This document shows positions 1-9,134 of a stretch of DNA of 64,000 nucleotides, piece by piece. The stretch covers positions 310,001 to 374,000 of the forward strand of contig NZ_CP016540.2 of NCBI RefSeq assembly GCF_001186155.3. The letters run 5' to 3'. The notes under the pieces were generated by a model. The model was given only the letters and a program-made list of their open reading frames with translations, was not told the DNA's origin and searched no databases. The position numbers and the translations under genes were made by a program. Position 1 is the first letter of the stretch; every line of letters starts with the position of its first letter. The DNA is from Planococcus versutus (GTDB taxonomy: Bacteria; Bacillota; Bacilli; Bacillales_A; Planococcaceae).

Positions 1-1
1 T

Positions 2-688
2 TTTTTAGGGCAATTAGGAACAACACCTTCACGTCCAACTCCAGACTCGCACAATGCAGGAGATTTTGGATCGTTTCTTGTAGGTGCTCCGCATGAATAT
101 GCGAGCACACAAGAAGAATTAGACACTCACCGAACAGATGGTCATATGGATATTAGCCGTGTGCGCGCAGGATCTGTATTGATTTGTCCAGTGAAAGTTC
201 CAGGCGGTGGTATTTATTTAGGAGATATGCACGCGATGCAAGGAGATGGAGAAATTGCGGGACATACTGCAGATGTTTCGGGTATTGTTCATTTGGAAGT
301 CCATGTGATTAAAGGATTAAATAACGCTGGACCTATTCTTTTACCGACTATTGAAGATTTACCATACACAGCTAAACCCTTTACAGAAAAAGAAAAAGAA
401 ACGGCTCTGCAACTCGCGAAAAAATGGAATATCGATAAACTGGAAGAATCGCTACCCGTTTCTTTTGTTGGGACAGGTCCAACTTTGAATGGTGCAACTG
501 ACAATGGGTTGCAGCGTGCAGCTGATTTGTTCGGAGTGACAGTACCAGAAATTATGAATCGAGCAACTATTACAGGATCTATCGAAATTGGACGACACCC
601 GGGTGTCGTAACAATTACTTTCCTTGCACCAGAACATTACTTAAAAAAAGCAGGGCTTCTGGAATTAGTTAAAGACCAATATTCTTGA
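2..688 (+). CDS. Acetamidase/formamidase family protein (3' part)
   Basis: The reading frame is open from the first bases of the window, so the N-terminal part of the gene lies outside it. About 228 codons remain. Visible family features are a TPSRPTPDSHNAGDFG segment, a glycine-rich stretch around GGGIYLGDMHAMQGDGE with clustered acidic and His residues that likely bind metal, and the later GTGPTLNGATDNGLQRA block. The family hydrolyses short amides such as formamide or acetamide to ammonia and the acid in the cytosol. The gene ends just before a hairpin shared with the converging aroK. The family is clear; the substrate is not. Confidence 0.85.
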   Translation, partial: FLGQLGTTPSRPTPDSHNAGDFGSFLVGAPHEYASTQEELDTHRTDGHMDISRVRAGSVLICPVKVPGGGIYLGDMHAMQGDGEIAGHTADVSGIVHLEVHVIKGLNNAGPILLPTIEDLPYTAKPFTEKEKETALQLAKKWNIDKLEESLPVSFVGTGPTLNGATDNGLQRAADLFGVTVPEIMNRATITGSIEIGRHPGVVTITFLAPEHYLKKAGLLELVKDQYS

Positions 689-715
689 AACAGAGCTAGG
701 AAGATGTAGATACAA

Positions 716-752
716 AAAAACCGTCGCAGCAATTGGACGGTTTCCTTTTTTT
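716..752. terminator. Bidirectional terminator between the amidase gene and aroK
   Basis: Inverted repeat AAACCGTC / GACGGTTT with a run of T on the + strand and a run of A before the stem, so it can work for both converging genes. Confidence 0.8.
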
Positions 753-1311
753 AAGTTGATTGTGGAGCGTGAATTTCCCAAGATAACTTTAAGGCACCCG
801 CTAAATAGTCAGCAGCTTCTTGAGCTTTGAAATCGTCGACGATAAATGCAGAATGATTTAATGAATAAATACTTTGTCTTTCGAGAAATAAGGTTTTAAT
901 ATCTTCAAGAGAACGATCTTTTAGTAAAGGTCGATTATCCGCGAGAAGCTGAACGCGTTCTTTCCAGGACTCCCATGAAATATCAAGAAATAAAACAATA
1001 CAATTTGTCATGCAAATATCTTGAATTTCTTTTTGCAAAAAAGCACCCCCGCCAACAGAAATAACGTTGAGTGGTTGTTGACTGTATTTTACAATCAAAT
1101 CTTTTTCTTTGGCTCGAAAAGTTGGTTCACCATAGAGTCTAAAAATTTGAGAAATCGGCATGGCAAATTCTTTTTCAATTTCCACGTCGATATCAACAAA
1201 GTTACGATAAAGTCTTTGCGCCAGCAATTGACCGACAGTTGTTTTTCCAGCTCCCATAAAGCCAATGCAGACGATGCTTTTTTCACGGATAGATAAACCG
1301 AAGTTCCTCAT
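751..1311 (-). CDS. aroK: Shikimate kinase
   Basis: Phosphorylates shikimate to shikimate 3-phosphate with ATP, a cytosolic step of aromatic amino acid synthesis. The 186-residue protein has the P-loop GFMGAGKTT at residues 17-25, the VDID motif at 39-42 (Asp for Mg and shikimate), an Arg near 66, the GGG substrate loop at 87-89 and the lid motif RPLL at 127-130, all in the expected order. The ATG start has a GAGG ribosome site 8 nt upstream. It is a single gene, divergent from the lactonase gene and converging on the amidase gene. Length and motifs fit the family. Confidence 0.95.
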   Translation of the reverse strand: MRNFGLSIREKSIVCIGFMGAGKTTVGQLLAQRLYRNFVDIDVEIEKEFAMPISQIFRLYGEPTFRAKEKDLIVKYSQQPLNVISVGGGAFLQKEIQDICMTNCIVLFLDISWESWKERVQLLADNRPLLKDRSLEDIKTLFLERQSIYSLNHSAFIVDDFKAQEAADYLAGALKLSWEIHAPQST

Positions 1312-1442
1312 GGACAGCCTCTTTTCTTTAGTAAGGGTTAATGGGGTCTATCGTTTACTTTACCTTAACCATATTGAAAATTCACGGAGATTATTGAAGA
1401 GATAAAAGTATCAAAAAATAAAATCCATTCAGGGGTGATTTA

Positions 1443-2483
1443 ATGGTAGCCAGCTATTTGCTAACAGGTTCATATGCATCTAAATCAGAACCAGGAATTA
1501 AACTATGGGAACTGGATAATATCACGGGAGAATTAACAGAACTAATCGGCATAGCGGGCATCGAACGACCCTCTTTTATTGCTGTTCATCCCAATGGCAC
1601 AAGCTTTGTAGCTACGAGTGAAGTAGGAAACGGTGAATTAGTGAGTTATTGGGTTCATCCTGTTGCTAAAAAAATGGTTGAAATCAATCGCCAACGTTCA
1701 AATGGAGACCATCCGGCGCACGTTACAATCGATGAAACGGGTCAATGGTTGTTATCGACGACGTATTCAGGAGCCACGATTAATGTTTACCCGCTTCATG
1801 CAGATGGCGCAATTGGAGAAATAGCGTTTTCAGTAAAGCATCACGGCTCTGGTCCAAACCAGGATCGGCAAGATGCAGCACATCCGCATTCAATTATCCA
1901 AGTTCCGGGTAAAAACTTGTTTTTAGTATCCGATTTAGGAAATGATACCATTTCTACGTACAAACTAAATTCTGATACGGGTGAGCTAACGCTACAATAT
2001 ACGGCATATACCGAAGCGGGAGCAGGACCGCGCCATTTGAGCTTTCATCCATCTGAACCAGTTGTTTACTCGGTCAATGAACTCAACTCGACATTAATGG
2101 TTTATAAAATCAGTCGAGAAGGTCGACTGGAATTTTTTCAATTATTACCTTTAGTGCCAGATAGCTATAATGGAGAAAACACGAGTGCAGAAGTGGCGGT
2201 ATCGAGTGATGGTCTTTTCGTCTACGCATCAAATCGTGGTCACGATAGTATTGCCTCTTTTTCTGTACAAGCTAATGGTACATTAGAGAATTTGGGACTA
2301 GCAGGATCAGGTGGAGAAGGCCCAAGACATTTTGCTCTAGTGCCTGGTAACGATAGATTGATTGTAGCGAACGAAAATTCGCATACCTTAACAACTTTGA
2401 AAATAGGTCATTCCGGCACACCTTGTATTATTGAATATTTCATCGAAACGACTGCGCCTGTTTGCGTTAAAGTAATTAAATAA
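1443..2483 (+). CDS. Lactonase family protein (6-phosphogluconolactonase-like beta-propeller)
   Basis: A 346-residue protein of the seven-bladed beta-propeller lactonase family (Pgl/YkgB type), which opens lactones such as 6-phosphogluconolactone. Repeated blade signatures are visible: PSFIAVHPNGT near the start, DAAHPHSIIQ, AGAGPRHLSFHPS, VSSDGLFVYASNRGHDSI and GEGPRHFALVPG. No signal peptide is seen. The ATG has a GGGGTGA ribosome site at normal spacing. It is monocistronic, with a terminator right after the stop. The family is sure; the actual lactone substrate is inferred from relatives only. Confidence 0.85.
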   Translation: MVASYLLTGSYASKSEPGIKLWELDNITGELTELIGIAGIERPSFIAVHPNGTSFVATSEVGNGELVSYWVHPVAKKMVEINRQRSNGDHPAHVTIDETGQWLLSTTYSGATINVYPLHADGAIGEIAFSVKHHGSGPNQDRQDAAHPHSIIQVPGKNLFLVSDLGNDTISTYKLNSDTGELTLQYTAYTEAGAGPRHLSFHPSEPVVYSVNELNSTLMVYKISREGRLEFFQLLPLVPDSYNGENTSAEVAVSSDGLFVYASNRGHDSIASFSVQANGTLENLGLAGSGGEGPRHFALVPGNDRLIVANENSHTLTTLKIGHSGTPCIIEYFIETTAPVCVKVIK

Positions 2484-2494
2484 AAAAACTCAAT

Positions 2495-2530
2495 AAAAAA
2501 CAGGCAAAGAAAGTCTCTGTCTGTTTTTTA
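2495..2530. terminator. Bidirectional terminator
   Basis: Stem of about 14 bp (AAAAACAGGCAAAG against CTCTGTCTGTTTTT, with G-T pairs) and T run, between the converging lactonase gene and the small membrane protein gene. Confidence 0.8.
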
Positions 2531-2860
2531 TTACCAATCTGGCGAGTTTTTCTCAGTAAGTCCAAGTTCTTTCATCAAGCGAGTAAAACCGCTGTCTCGG
2601 TTTCCTTCGAATGCTTTTTCTGTACAGTCGGAATGAGGTGGATAATTGAGATCTTTAGCTTCTCCCAATGTTGCTTCTTCTAGAAAATTAGTAGCATCAG
2701 CTTGTTCAAAGCAAGAAGGTGCAATATACGTTCTGAAAGAGTGTTCCAGTACTACGCGACTCTCAGGTGCCGGTTCATTTTCTCGTGGTAAAAAGAACCA
2801 GAAGATTAATGCAGCCACTAGAAGCAATAAGACCGTCATCCAAATTTTTTTGAGCTTCAT
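2531..2860 (-). CDS. Hypothetical membrane-anchored protein next to SCO1 gene
   Basis: I do not recognise a named family. The 109-residue protein has a short basic start, one strong hydrophobic helix at about residues 8-24 and an outside soluble part with two Cys residues (in PSCFEQ and SDCTEK) that could form a disulfide. It overlaps the operon logic of the SCO1-like gene: its ribosome site GGAGGAAT lies at the end of that gene and only 3 nt separate them, so translation is probably coupled. A role in the same extracytoplasmic redox or oxidase-assembly process is a guess from the neighbour. Confidence 0.7.
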   Translation of the reverse strand: MKLKKIWMTVLLLLVAALIFWFFLPRENEPAPESRVVLEHSFRTYIAPSCFEQADATNFLEEATLGEAKDLNYPPHSDCTEKAFEGNRDSGFTRLMKELGLTEKNSPDW

Positions 2861-2863
2861 AAA

Positions 2864-3442
2864 TTATTCCTCCGTCAACAAAATTTTTGCATCTGACAGA
2901 ATGTCTTCTACTGGTGGATTTAATCCGTTATAAGACTTCATGATGACACCTTCTTGGTTAACCAAGAAGAAATAAGTACCATGAATCACTTGATCATCAT
3001 TTTCAGGCTTTCGAGCTAAAGTTTTAAAATTATTCATCGCAAAATCATCGATTTCTTGCGGTGTATAGCCCGTCAATAAATTCCAAGACGACAAATCAGC
3101 TCCGTAATTCTCTGCATAAGATTTCAAAATTTCGGGTTTATCAAACGCAGGATCTACACTAAAGGAGACAAGTTGAACATCTAGCCCCTTTTCTTTTAAC
3201 TGCTCTTGAATATTTGTCATGTTCGCCATCATTGGCAGGCAAACAGTTGTGCAATTAGTAAATACAAAATCAGCAAGCCATACTTCGCCTTCCAAATCTG
3301 CTAAACCAAAATCTTCGTTATTATGATTTGTAAACGTAAAGTTTTCTATTTCTAATTCGAGCGGGTCTTCAATGCCTTGATTGCAGGCAACTAGAAAAAT
3401 GCTGAAAAACACAGCTAGTACTAACCCTCTATATTTCCGCAA
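2864..3442 (-). CDS. SCO1/SenC family lipoprotein (copper/thiol protein)
   Basis: A thioredoxin-fold SCO protein, a family that delivers copper to or reduces Cu-A of cytochrome oxidase outside the membrane. I chose a TTG start at 3442, 9 nt behind AGAGAGG, because it gives a clean lipoprotein signal peptide ending in LVAC with the lipid Cys at residue 20; the longer frame starting at 3538 has no such layout. The copper-binding CxxxC is at Cys64/Cys68 (NCTTVC) and the conserved His is in VIHGTYFF near residue 154. It is the first gene of a two-gene unit with the small membrane protein. Confidence 0.88.
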   Translation of the reverse strand: MRKYRGLVLAVFFSIFLVACNQGIEDPLELEIENFTFTNHNNEDFGLADLEGEVWLADFVFTNCTTVCLPMMANMTNIQEQLKEKGLDVQLVSFSVDPAFDKPEILKSYAENYGADLSSWNLLTGYTPQEIDDFAMNNFKTLARKPENDDQVIHGTYFFLVNQEGVIMKSYNGLNPPVEDILSDAKILLTEE

Positions 3443-3671
3443 ACATACCAGCCTCTCTTTCGTTAAACAGTCTCCCATAAGCGTAGTGGAAATTTTACTT
3501 TCTAACAAGAGCGTAAGTAGAAAGAAATGTGTAGACATTTTGAACGATATGCTTGTTTGTTTTTTAATTTAACTAAATTTTTGAATAATTTAGTGCTTTA
3601 ACAAGGTATTCATGAGACCTGTGTAGAATTTAGAGAAGATATAGAGCTGGCAAAATTAAGGGGGGATGTAA

Positions 3672-5531
3672 ATGAAAAACCTGAAAAGCCTCTTGACTCA
3701 AGCCAAACTGGAGGCTTTCCATATGGGGTTGATGAAAGATGCTTATCTTTACTTTGGGGCACATGTAACCAACGATCAAACCAAATTTACTTTATGGGTT
3801 CCAAATGTCAATAAAGTAGCGGTAGCATGCACATATCCAACTAGTTTAATAGAAGAGGTTTTTCAAATGAAACAACATCCGCTTGATGAAACAATTTGGC
3901 AAGTAGAAATCCCACAAAAGCTAACTGACTGTGCATATGAATATATTATTGAAACCACAAGTGGAAAAACTATAAAAAAGTCGGATCCTTACGCACGTGC
4001 AAGTGAACTCAGACCGAATACAAAATCAATAGTCGCTACACAAGCAAACCACAAGTGGTCAAAAGCAGTGTTGCAACAAAAGAAAGTTCAAAATTATCAT
4101 CATTTTGAGAAACCAATGGTGATTTACGAACTGCACATTGGCACATGGAAACGCGACGAACAAGGTGACTTTTTAACTTATCGTGAGCTAGCCGATATAT
4201 TGATTCCCTATGTAATGGAAATGGAGTTTACACACATAGAAGTGATGCCAATTACAGAACATCCACTTGATGAATCGTGGGGTTATCAGGCGACTGGTTA
4301 CTTTTCTCCAACGAGTCGCTACGGAACGAGCGAAGACTTGAAATATTTTGTTGCGAAATGTGCAGAACATAAAATAGGAGTGATTTTAGATTGGATTCCT
4401 GGACATTTTTGTGTAGATGAACATGCATTGGCGAATTTTAATGGCAGTCCTTTATATGAATACACACAGGAAGAACGACGCAACAATCCAGAATGGGGCA
4501 CGCTGAATTTTGATATTCAAAAAGGAGAAATCGTTAGCTTTCTTTTATCCAGCAGTCATTACTGGATTCAAGAATTTAAATTTGATGGCTTTCGAATGGA
4601 TGCATTAATTTCGTTGCTGTTTATTCCAAATAGTAAAGAGCGTCTGGTCAATCAGCAAGGAATAGAATTTCTACAAAAACTGACGAGTCGTTTGAAAGAA
4701 AACTTTCCAGGCATCTTATTAATTGCTGAAGATGCATGGAACTTTCCAAAAGTGACGCATGAGGTGGCAGATGGGGGCGTTGGTTTTCACTATAAATGGA
4801 ATTTTGGATGGATGCGTGACACGCTAGATTACATGGAAACGCAGCCTCCAAAGCGTTCAACAGTCCATGGCAAAATGAATTTTTCGCTAATGTATCAATA
4901 CGAAGAGCGGTATCTTTTGGCTCTTTCGCACGATGAAGTGGTAAACGGACAAAACTCATTGTTAAACAAACTTCCAGGGACTTTGGATGAACGATTTTCT
5001 CAACTAAGATTACTTTTAGGATTTTGGATTGCGCATCCAGGAAAAAAATTATTGTTTATGGGACAAGAATTTGGTCATTTTGAGGAATGGACCTTTAAGC
5101 CTTCGCTCGATTGGTCTTCATTAGAAGTAGAAAATCATAAAAAAATGGCGAATTTTACAAAAAAACTACTAGCTTTTTATAAGTCAGAACCTGCGCTTTT
5201 TGAATTAGATGATCATCCTGACGGTTTCTCGTGGATTGACGCAGATAATTATGAACAAAGCATTGCTACCTTTATTCGAAGAGGGCATTTGCCGAAAGAT
5301 GATTGCATCGTCATCTGCAACTTTTCTGAAAACGATCATAAAAAAATCGCGGTAGGAGTTCCAACAAACACGGTTTACGAAAAAGTATTTACAACAACGA
5401 CGGATCAGCAAAAACCAATTATTTATGCTATAAACCATCCAAGTAATAACTTGCCTTACTCGATCCTACTGGATTTACCTGCATTTACAATGAGTATATG
5501 GAAAAAAAAGAAAGGAAGTGAAGCACAATGA
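3672..5531 (+). CDS. glgB: 1,4-alpha-glucan branching enzyme
   Basis: Makes alpha-1,6 branches in glycogen (GH13). The 619-residue protein has an N-terminal CBM48 domain (about residues 25-115, with [11 protein letters not shown]) and a catalytic barrel. Catalytic residues are visible: nucleophile Asp310 in DGFRMDA, acid Glu353 in AEDAW, and transition-state Asp421 in [21 protein letters not shown] and the LFMGQEFG motif are typical. The ribosome site is AAGGGGGG ahead of the ATG. First gene of glgBCDAP; its stop overlaps the glgC start by 4 nt. Length is normal for the short Bacillus-type enzyme. Confidence 0.97.
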   Translation: MKNLKSLLTQAKLEAFHMGLMKDAYLYFGAHVTNDQTKFTLWVPNVNKVAVACTYPTSLIEEVFQMKQHPLDETIWQVEIPQKLTDCAYEYIIETTSGKTIKKSDPYARASELRPNTKSIVATQANHKWSKAVLQQKKVQNYHHFEKPMVIYELHIGTWKRDEQGDFLTYRELADILIPYVMEMEFTHIEVMPITEHPLDESWGYQATGYFSPTSRYGTSEDLKYFVAKCAEHKIGVILDWIPGHFCVDEHALANFNGSPLYEYTQEERRNNPEWGTLNFDIQKGEIVSFLLSSSHYWIQEFKFDGFRMDALISLLFIPNSKERLVNQQGIEFLQKLTSRLKENFPGILLIAEDAWNFPKVTHEVADGGVGFHYKWNFGWMRDTLDYMETQPPKRSTVHGKMNFSLMYQYEERYLLALSHDEVVNGQNSLLNKLPGTLDERFSQLRLLLGFWIAHPGKKLLFMGQEFGHFEEWTFKPSLDWSSLEVENHKKMANFTKKLLAFYKSEPALFELDDHPDGFSWIDADNYEQSIATFIRRGHLPKDDCIVICNFSENDHKKIAVGVPTNTVYEKVFTTTTDQQKPIIYAINHPSNNLPYSILLDLPAFTMSIWKKKKGSEAQ

Positions 5532-6676
5532 ACAAAAAAGTAGTTGCGATGCTTTTAGCAGGCGGACAAGGAAGTCGGTTAAAATCATTAACTTATACAA
5601 TAGCTAAACCTGCACTTCCGTTTGGAGGAAAATACCGAATTATCGATTTCCCTTTATCCAATTGCACCAATTCCGGAATCGATACGGTCGGTGTCTTGAC
5701 TCAATATCAACCACATGTCTTGCATGCATATATCGGACTCGGAACCCCGTGGGACTTAGACCGACATAATGGCGGGGTGACTATGTTACCACCTTATGCT
5801 GAAATTGATGGGAACAAATGGTATGCAGGGACAGCCAGTGCCATCTATCAAAACATGTCTTTTCTTCAAACCTGTGAACCCGAGTATGTTCTTATTTTGT
5901 CAGGAGATCATATATATAAAATGGATTACGAACTGTTGATTGATTATCATAAAGAGCATGACGCAGACGTAACCATTTCTGTGTTAGAAGTTCCTTGGGA
6001 AGAAGCAAGTCGATTTGGTGTTATTCATGTGGATGACAAAATGGGCGTTAATGAGTTTGATGAAAAGCCAGAAAAGCCGAAAAGTAACTTAGCTTCCATG
6101 GGCGTTTATGTCTTCACTTGGAAGAAACTAAAAGAATATTTAGAATCAGATAATAGAAGTACAGCGTCTTCTCATGATTTTGGAAAAGATATTTTACCGG
6201 CCATGCTAAGCAATGGTGAAAAAATGGTGGCTTATCCATTTAAGGGGTACTGGAAAGACGTTGGAACGGTTGAAAGCTTATGGGAAGCTAATATGGACTT
6301 ACTTGACTTAAACTCGGGTTTAAATTTACATGATCCAGATTGGCGGATATATTCTTCAAACCCACAATTACCACCTCAAGTCATTAATGAAACGGGAACA
6401 GTGGTGGGGTCTATGGTAAACGAAGGTTGTGTTATTTCGGGAGAGGTTGTAAAATCGATTATTTTTCAAAACGTCACCATCAAAAAAGATGCGTCAGTCT
6501 CAGAAAGTGTCGTTATGAGTGGTGCAATCATCAACAAAGGAGCGAAGCTTCATCGCGTAATTGTGCCACCAAAATTAGTAGTTCCTGAGGGATTTGAAAT
6601 TTGTAACCAGCAAGGTGAAGTGATTCTCTTAACACAAGAACAGCTGGATGAGTGGAAGGAGAGTGTCCGTAAATGA
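5528..6676 (+). CDS. glgC: Glucose-1-phosphate adenylyltransferase, catalytic subunit
   Basis: Makes ADP-glucose from glucose 1-phosphate and ATP, the committed step of glycogen synthesis. The N-terminal nucleotidyltransferase motif GGQGSRL lies at residues 12-18, followed by [15 protein letters not shown] and the [10 protein letters not shown] metal site; the C-terminal part is a left-handed beta-helix-like region ([16 protein letters not shown]). The 382 residues match the family. The ATGA overlap with glgB and another with glgD imply translational coupling. Its partner GlgD lacks the catalytic motif, so the enzyme is probably a GlgC/GlgD heteromer as in Bacillus. Confidence 0.97.
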   Translation: MNKKVVAMLLAGGQGSRLKSLTYTIAKPALPFGGKYRIIDFPLSNCTNSGIDTVGVLTQYQPHVLHAYIGLGTPWDLDRHNGGVTMLPPYAEIDGNKWYAGTASAIYQNMSFLQTCEPEYVLILSGDHIYKMDYELLIDYHKEHDADVTISVLEVPWEEASRFGVIHVDDKMGVNEFDEKPEKPKSNLASMGVYVFTWKKLKEYLESDNRSTASSHDFGKDILPAMLSNGEKMVAYPFKGYWKDVGTVESLWEANMDLLDLNSGLNLHDPDWRIYSSNPQLPPQVINETGTVVGSMVNEGCVISGEVVKSIIFQNVTIKKDASVSESVVMSGAIINKGAKLHRVIVPPKLVVPEGFEICNQQGEVILLTQEQLDEWKESVRK

Positions 6677-7695
6677 ACTTACTTGCAGTAGTAGATGCCT
6701 CTGTTAAAAAAGAAGGATTGCAAGATTTAACCATGCAACGGACGGTGTCGTCTGTCCCATTTGCTGGAAGATACCGGTTGATTGATTTTACTTTATCAAA
6801 TCTAGTGAATTCGGGTGTAAGTACGGTTGGCATATTTCCTTCTTACCCACTAGCATCATTATTGGATCACATTGGTGTCGGAAAGAGTTGGGATTTAGAT
6901 CGAAGAAAAAACGGGCTGTATTTCTTACCGGTTACTCAAAGAGATGGTGGGTTATCGAGTGTAGGTGCGTTTGCTGCTTTAGAAGAACATATTCAATTTT
7001 TTACTAAAAGTAACCAGCCCCATGTGGTGGTAACGAATAGTTTCGTTATTACTCAACTAGACTTCAAAGATATGCTAGAACAACACATTGACTCAGGTGC
7101 GGATATCACAGAAGCTGTCAGTCAAGGTGTGTCACTAAAAAATTATATTTTATCCAGAGAGCTATTATTGGAATTGATCCAGACACATCAAGATAAAAAA
7201 GTAGTGAGTGTAGAAGATGTCGTTAACTTGAAGAAAAGTCCACATGTATTCAATGAGTATGACTATAAGGGTTATTTCGCTGTGATTGATTCAATTCAAA
7301 GCTATTTTGAAGCTTCCTTTGCTTTACTAGACGAGGAAAATAGAGAGCAATTATTTCTTAAAGATCGTCCGATTTATACAAAGGTAAAAGATGAACCACC
7401 TACTCGTTACATGAATGGTTCTAAAGTGAAACGAGCTCTAATTGCCAACGGAAGCACCATTATGGGGGAAGTAATTGACAGTACGATTAGCCGAGGAGTT
7501 TATATTAAAAAAGGTGCACGCATTGAAAAGTGCATTATTATGCAAAAGTCCAGTGTCGAAGAAAACTGTGATTTAAAATATGTGATAGCTGACAAAGACG
7601 TATTTATTGGTGAAGGCGTCGTTCTACACGGAACTGCAGAACACCCCATCGTTTTGCGTAAAGGAGAAACAGTTAGAAAGGAGGATTTGCGATGA
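6673..7695 (+). CDS. glgD: GlgD, non-catalytic subunit of ADP-glucose pyrophosphorylase
   Basis: A paralogue of GlgC of 340 residues. It keeps the fold ([21 protein letters not shown] aligns with the GlgC segment; C-terminal beta-helix with [19 protein letters not shown]) but the N-terminus reads [15 protein letters not shown] in place of the GGxGxRL nucleotide loop, so it is very unlikely to be active alone. In related bacilli GlgD raises the activity of GlgC; that role is inferred here. It overlaps glgC by 4 nt and glgA by 4 nt. Confidence 0.95.
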   Translation: MNLLAVVDASVKKEGLQDLTMQRTVSSVPFAGRYRLIDFTLSNLVNSGVSTVGIFPSYPLASLLDHIGVGKSWDLDRRKNGLYFLPVTQRDGGLSSVGAFAALEEHIQFFTKSNQPHVVVTNSFVITQLDFKDMLEQHIDSGADITEAVSQGVSLKNYILSRELLLELIQTHQDKKVVSVEDVVNLKKSPHVFNEYDYKGYFAVIDSIQSYFEASFALLDEENREQLFLKDRPIYTKVKDEPPTRYMNGSKVKRALIANGSTIMGEVIDSTISRGVYIKKGARIEKCIIMQKSSVEENCDLKYVIADKDVFIGEGVVLHGTAEHPIVLRKGETVRKEDLR

Positions 7696-9119
7696 AGATT
7701 GTAATGGCAGCAGCAGAATGTGCGCCTTTTGCAAAAGCTGGCGGACTAGCAGATGTAATGGGAGCTCTGCCTAAAGAACTCAGCAGACTGGGCCATGAAA
7801 TCATAGTAATTATCCCGAAATACAGTATCATTTCGTCTGAATATACAGCAGAATTCATCTTAAAAGAAACGATTGAAATGTCCTTTAAAGGACAGCGACA
7901 TTCCTTTCGGGTTTTTGAATTCGAACAAGCGGGCGTAACTTATCTTTTTGTTGAAAAAGACGACTATTTTAAAAGAGATCACATATATGGTCAATCAGAT
8001 GATGCGGAACGTTATGCGTTCTTCAATCGCTCCGTGTTAGAGATTATTCAGCAACAACAGCAACAACCAGATGTCATTCATGTACATGATTGGCATACGG
8101 CAGCTATTCTTTTTTTACTAAAAGAAGACTCACGCTATGCTTCTATAAAAGAAATGAAGAGCGTATTGACCATTCACAATTTGCAATTCCAAGGGCAATT
8201 TTCGAAAAAGACATTTCTAGAAAATTTTGAAGTCGATGAACGTTTTTATGACGATGGCTTTGTTGAATGGAATGGAAACTATAACTCATTAAAGACAGGG
8301 CTTTCTTATGCTGATGCAATAACAACAGTAAGCCCAACGTATAGAGATGAAATTTTAACAGATATCTATGGTGAAAAACTGAATCGCTTTTTGCAGAAAA
8401 AAGAGCAAGATTTAGTGGGCATTTTAAATGGTATTGATACAGAAGTTTACAATCCTGCAACTGACTTGTTTATCGAACGAGAATTTGATGCATTAAGCAT
8501 AGAAGGAAAACAAATTAATAAACGGGCAATTCAGCAAAAAGTCGGGTTGCCAGATCGTGGAGATGCCCCATTGCTGACGATGATTTCCAGACTTGCAGGA
8601 CAAAAGGGAGTAGACGTTCTACAAAAAATACTGCCAAAATTATTGACAGAAGAAGATGTTCAGTTTGTCTTATTGGGTTCCGGAGAAACACAATATGAAC
8701 TGTTTTTTAAAAAGTTAGCTGAGGATTTTCCTGAAAAAGTAGCGGTCTATATTGGATTTGATGAAAAATTTGCTCATTTGTTATATGCCGGAGCTGATAT
8801 TTTTCTTATGCCGTCGCATTTTGAACCTTGTGGCTTAAGTCAATTGATTTCAATGCAGTACGGGACTGTGCCAGTCGCTAATAAGACAGGTGGACTAAAA
8901 GACACCGTCATCGAATACAATGAACAAGACAAGTCTGGAAATGGCTTTCTAAGTAATTTTTTAACAAATCAACCTTTTGATTTAGCGCTACAGCGTGCTT
9001 TAAGTTTTTACCAACAGCCTGAGCATTGGAAAACTATTAAGAAAAATGGAATGGAAGGCAATTATTCCTGGTCGCGTTCTGCGGCAGAATACGCCAAACT
9101 TTATGAAAAGCTAAGCTAA
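7692..9119 (+). CDS. glgA: Glycogen synthase (ADP-glucose)
   Basis: GT5 glucosyltransferase that extends the glucan from ADP-glucose. The 475-residue protein has the N-terminal ADP-glucose site KAGGLADV (Lys15) and the C-terminal catalytic region with SRLAGQKGVD and the PSHFEPCGLSQLISMQYGT segment that holds the conserved Glu and Gly-Leu-rich loop. Fourth gene of the operon, ATGA-coupled to glgD, with a GGAGG ribosome site inside the end of glgD. Length matches the family. Confidence 0.97.
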   Translation: MKIVMAAAECAPFAKAGGLADVMGALPKELSRLGHEIIVIIPKYSIISSEYTAEFILKETIEMSFKGQRHSFRVFEFEQAGVTYLFVEKDDYFKRDHIYGQSDDAERYAFFNRSVLEIIQQQQQQPDVIHVHDWHTAAILFLLKEDSRYASIKEMKSVLTIHNLQFQGQFSKKTFLENFEVDERFYDDGFVEWNGNYNSLKTGLSYADAITTVSPTYRDEILTDIYGEKLNRFLQKKEQDLVGILNGIDTEVYNPATDLFIEREFDALSIEGKQINKRAIQQKVGLPDRGDAPLLTMISRLAGQKGVDVLQKILPKLLTEEDVQFVLLGSGETQYELFFKKLAEDFPEKVAVYIGFDEKFAHLLYAGADIFLMPSHFEPCGLSQLISMQYGTVPVANKTGGLKDTVIEYNEQDKSGNGFLSNFLTNQPFDLALQRALSFYQQPEHWKTIKKNGMEGNYSWSRSAAEYAKLYEKLS

Positions 9120-9134
9120 AGGGGCGTGCCGATA

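Noticed and set aside
3443..3538. Longer N-terminus of the SCO1-like protein
   Set aside because: The extra 32 residues would bury the lipoprotein signal; the TTG at 3442 has a good ribosome site and starts the signal properly.
9126..9134. GTG start of glgP
   Set aside because: Only 1 nt from the AAGGGG ribosome site; the ATG at 9135 is at normal distance.
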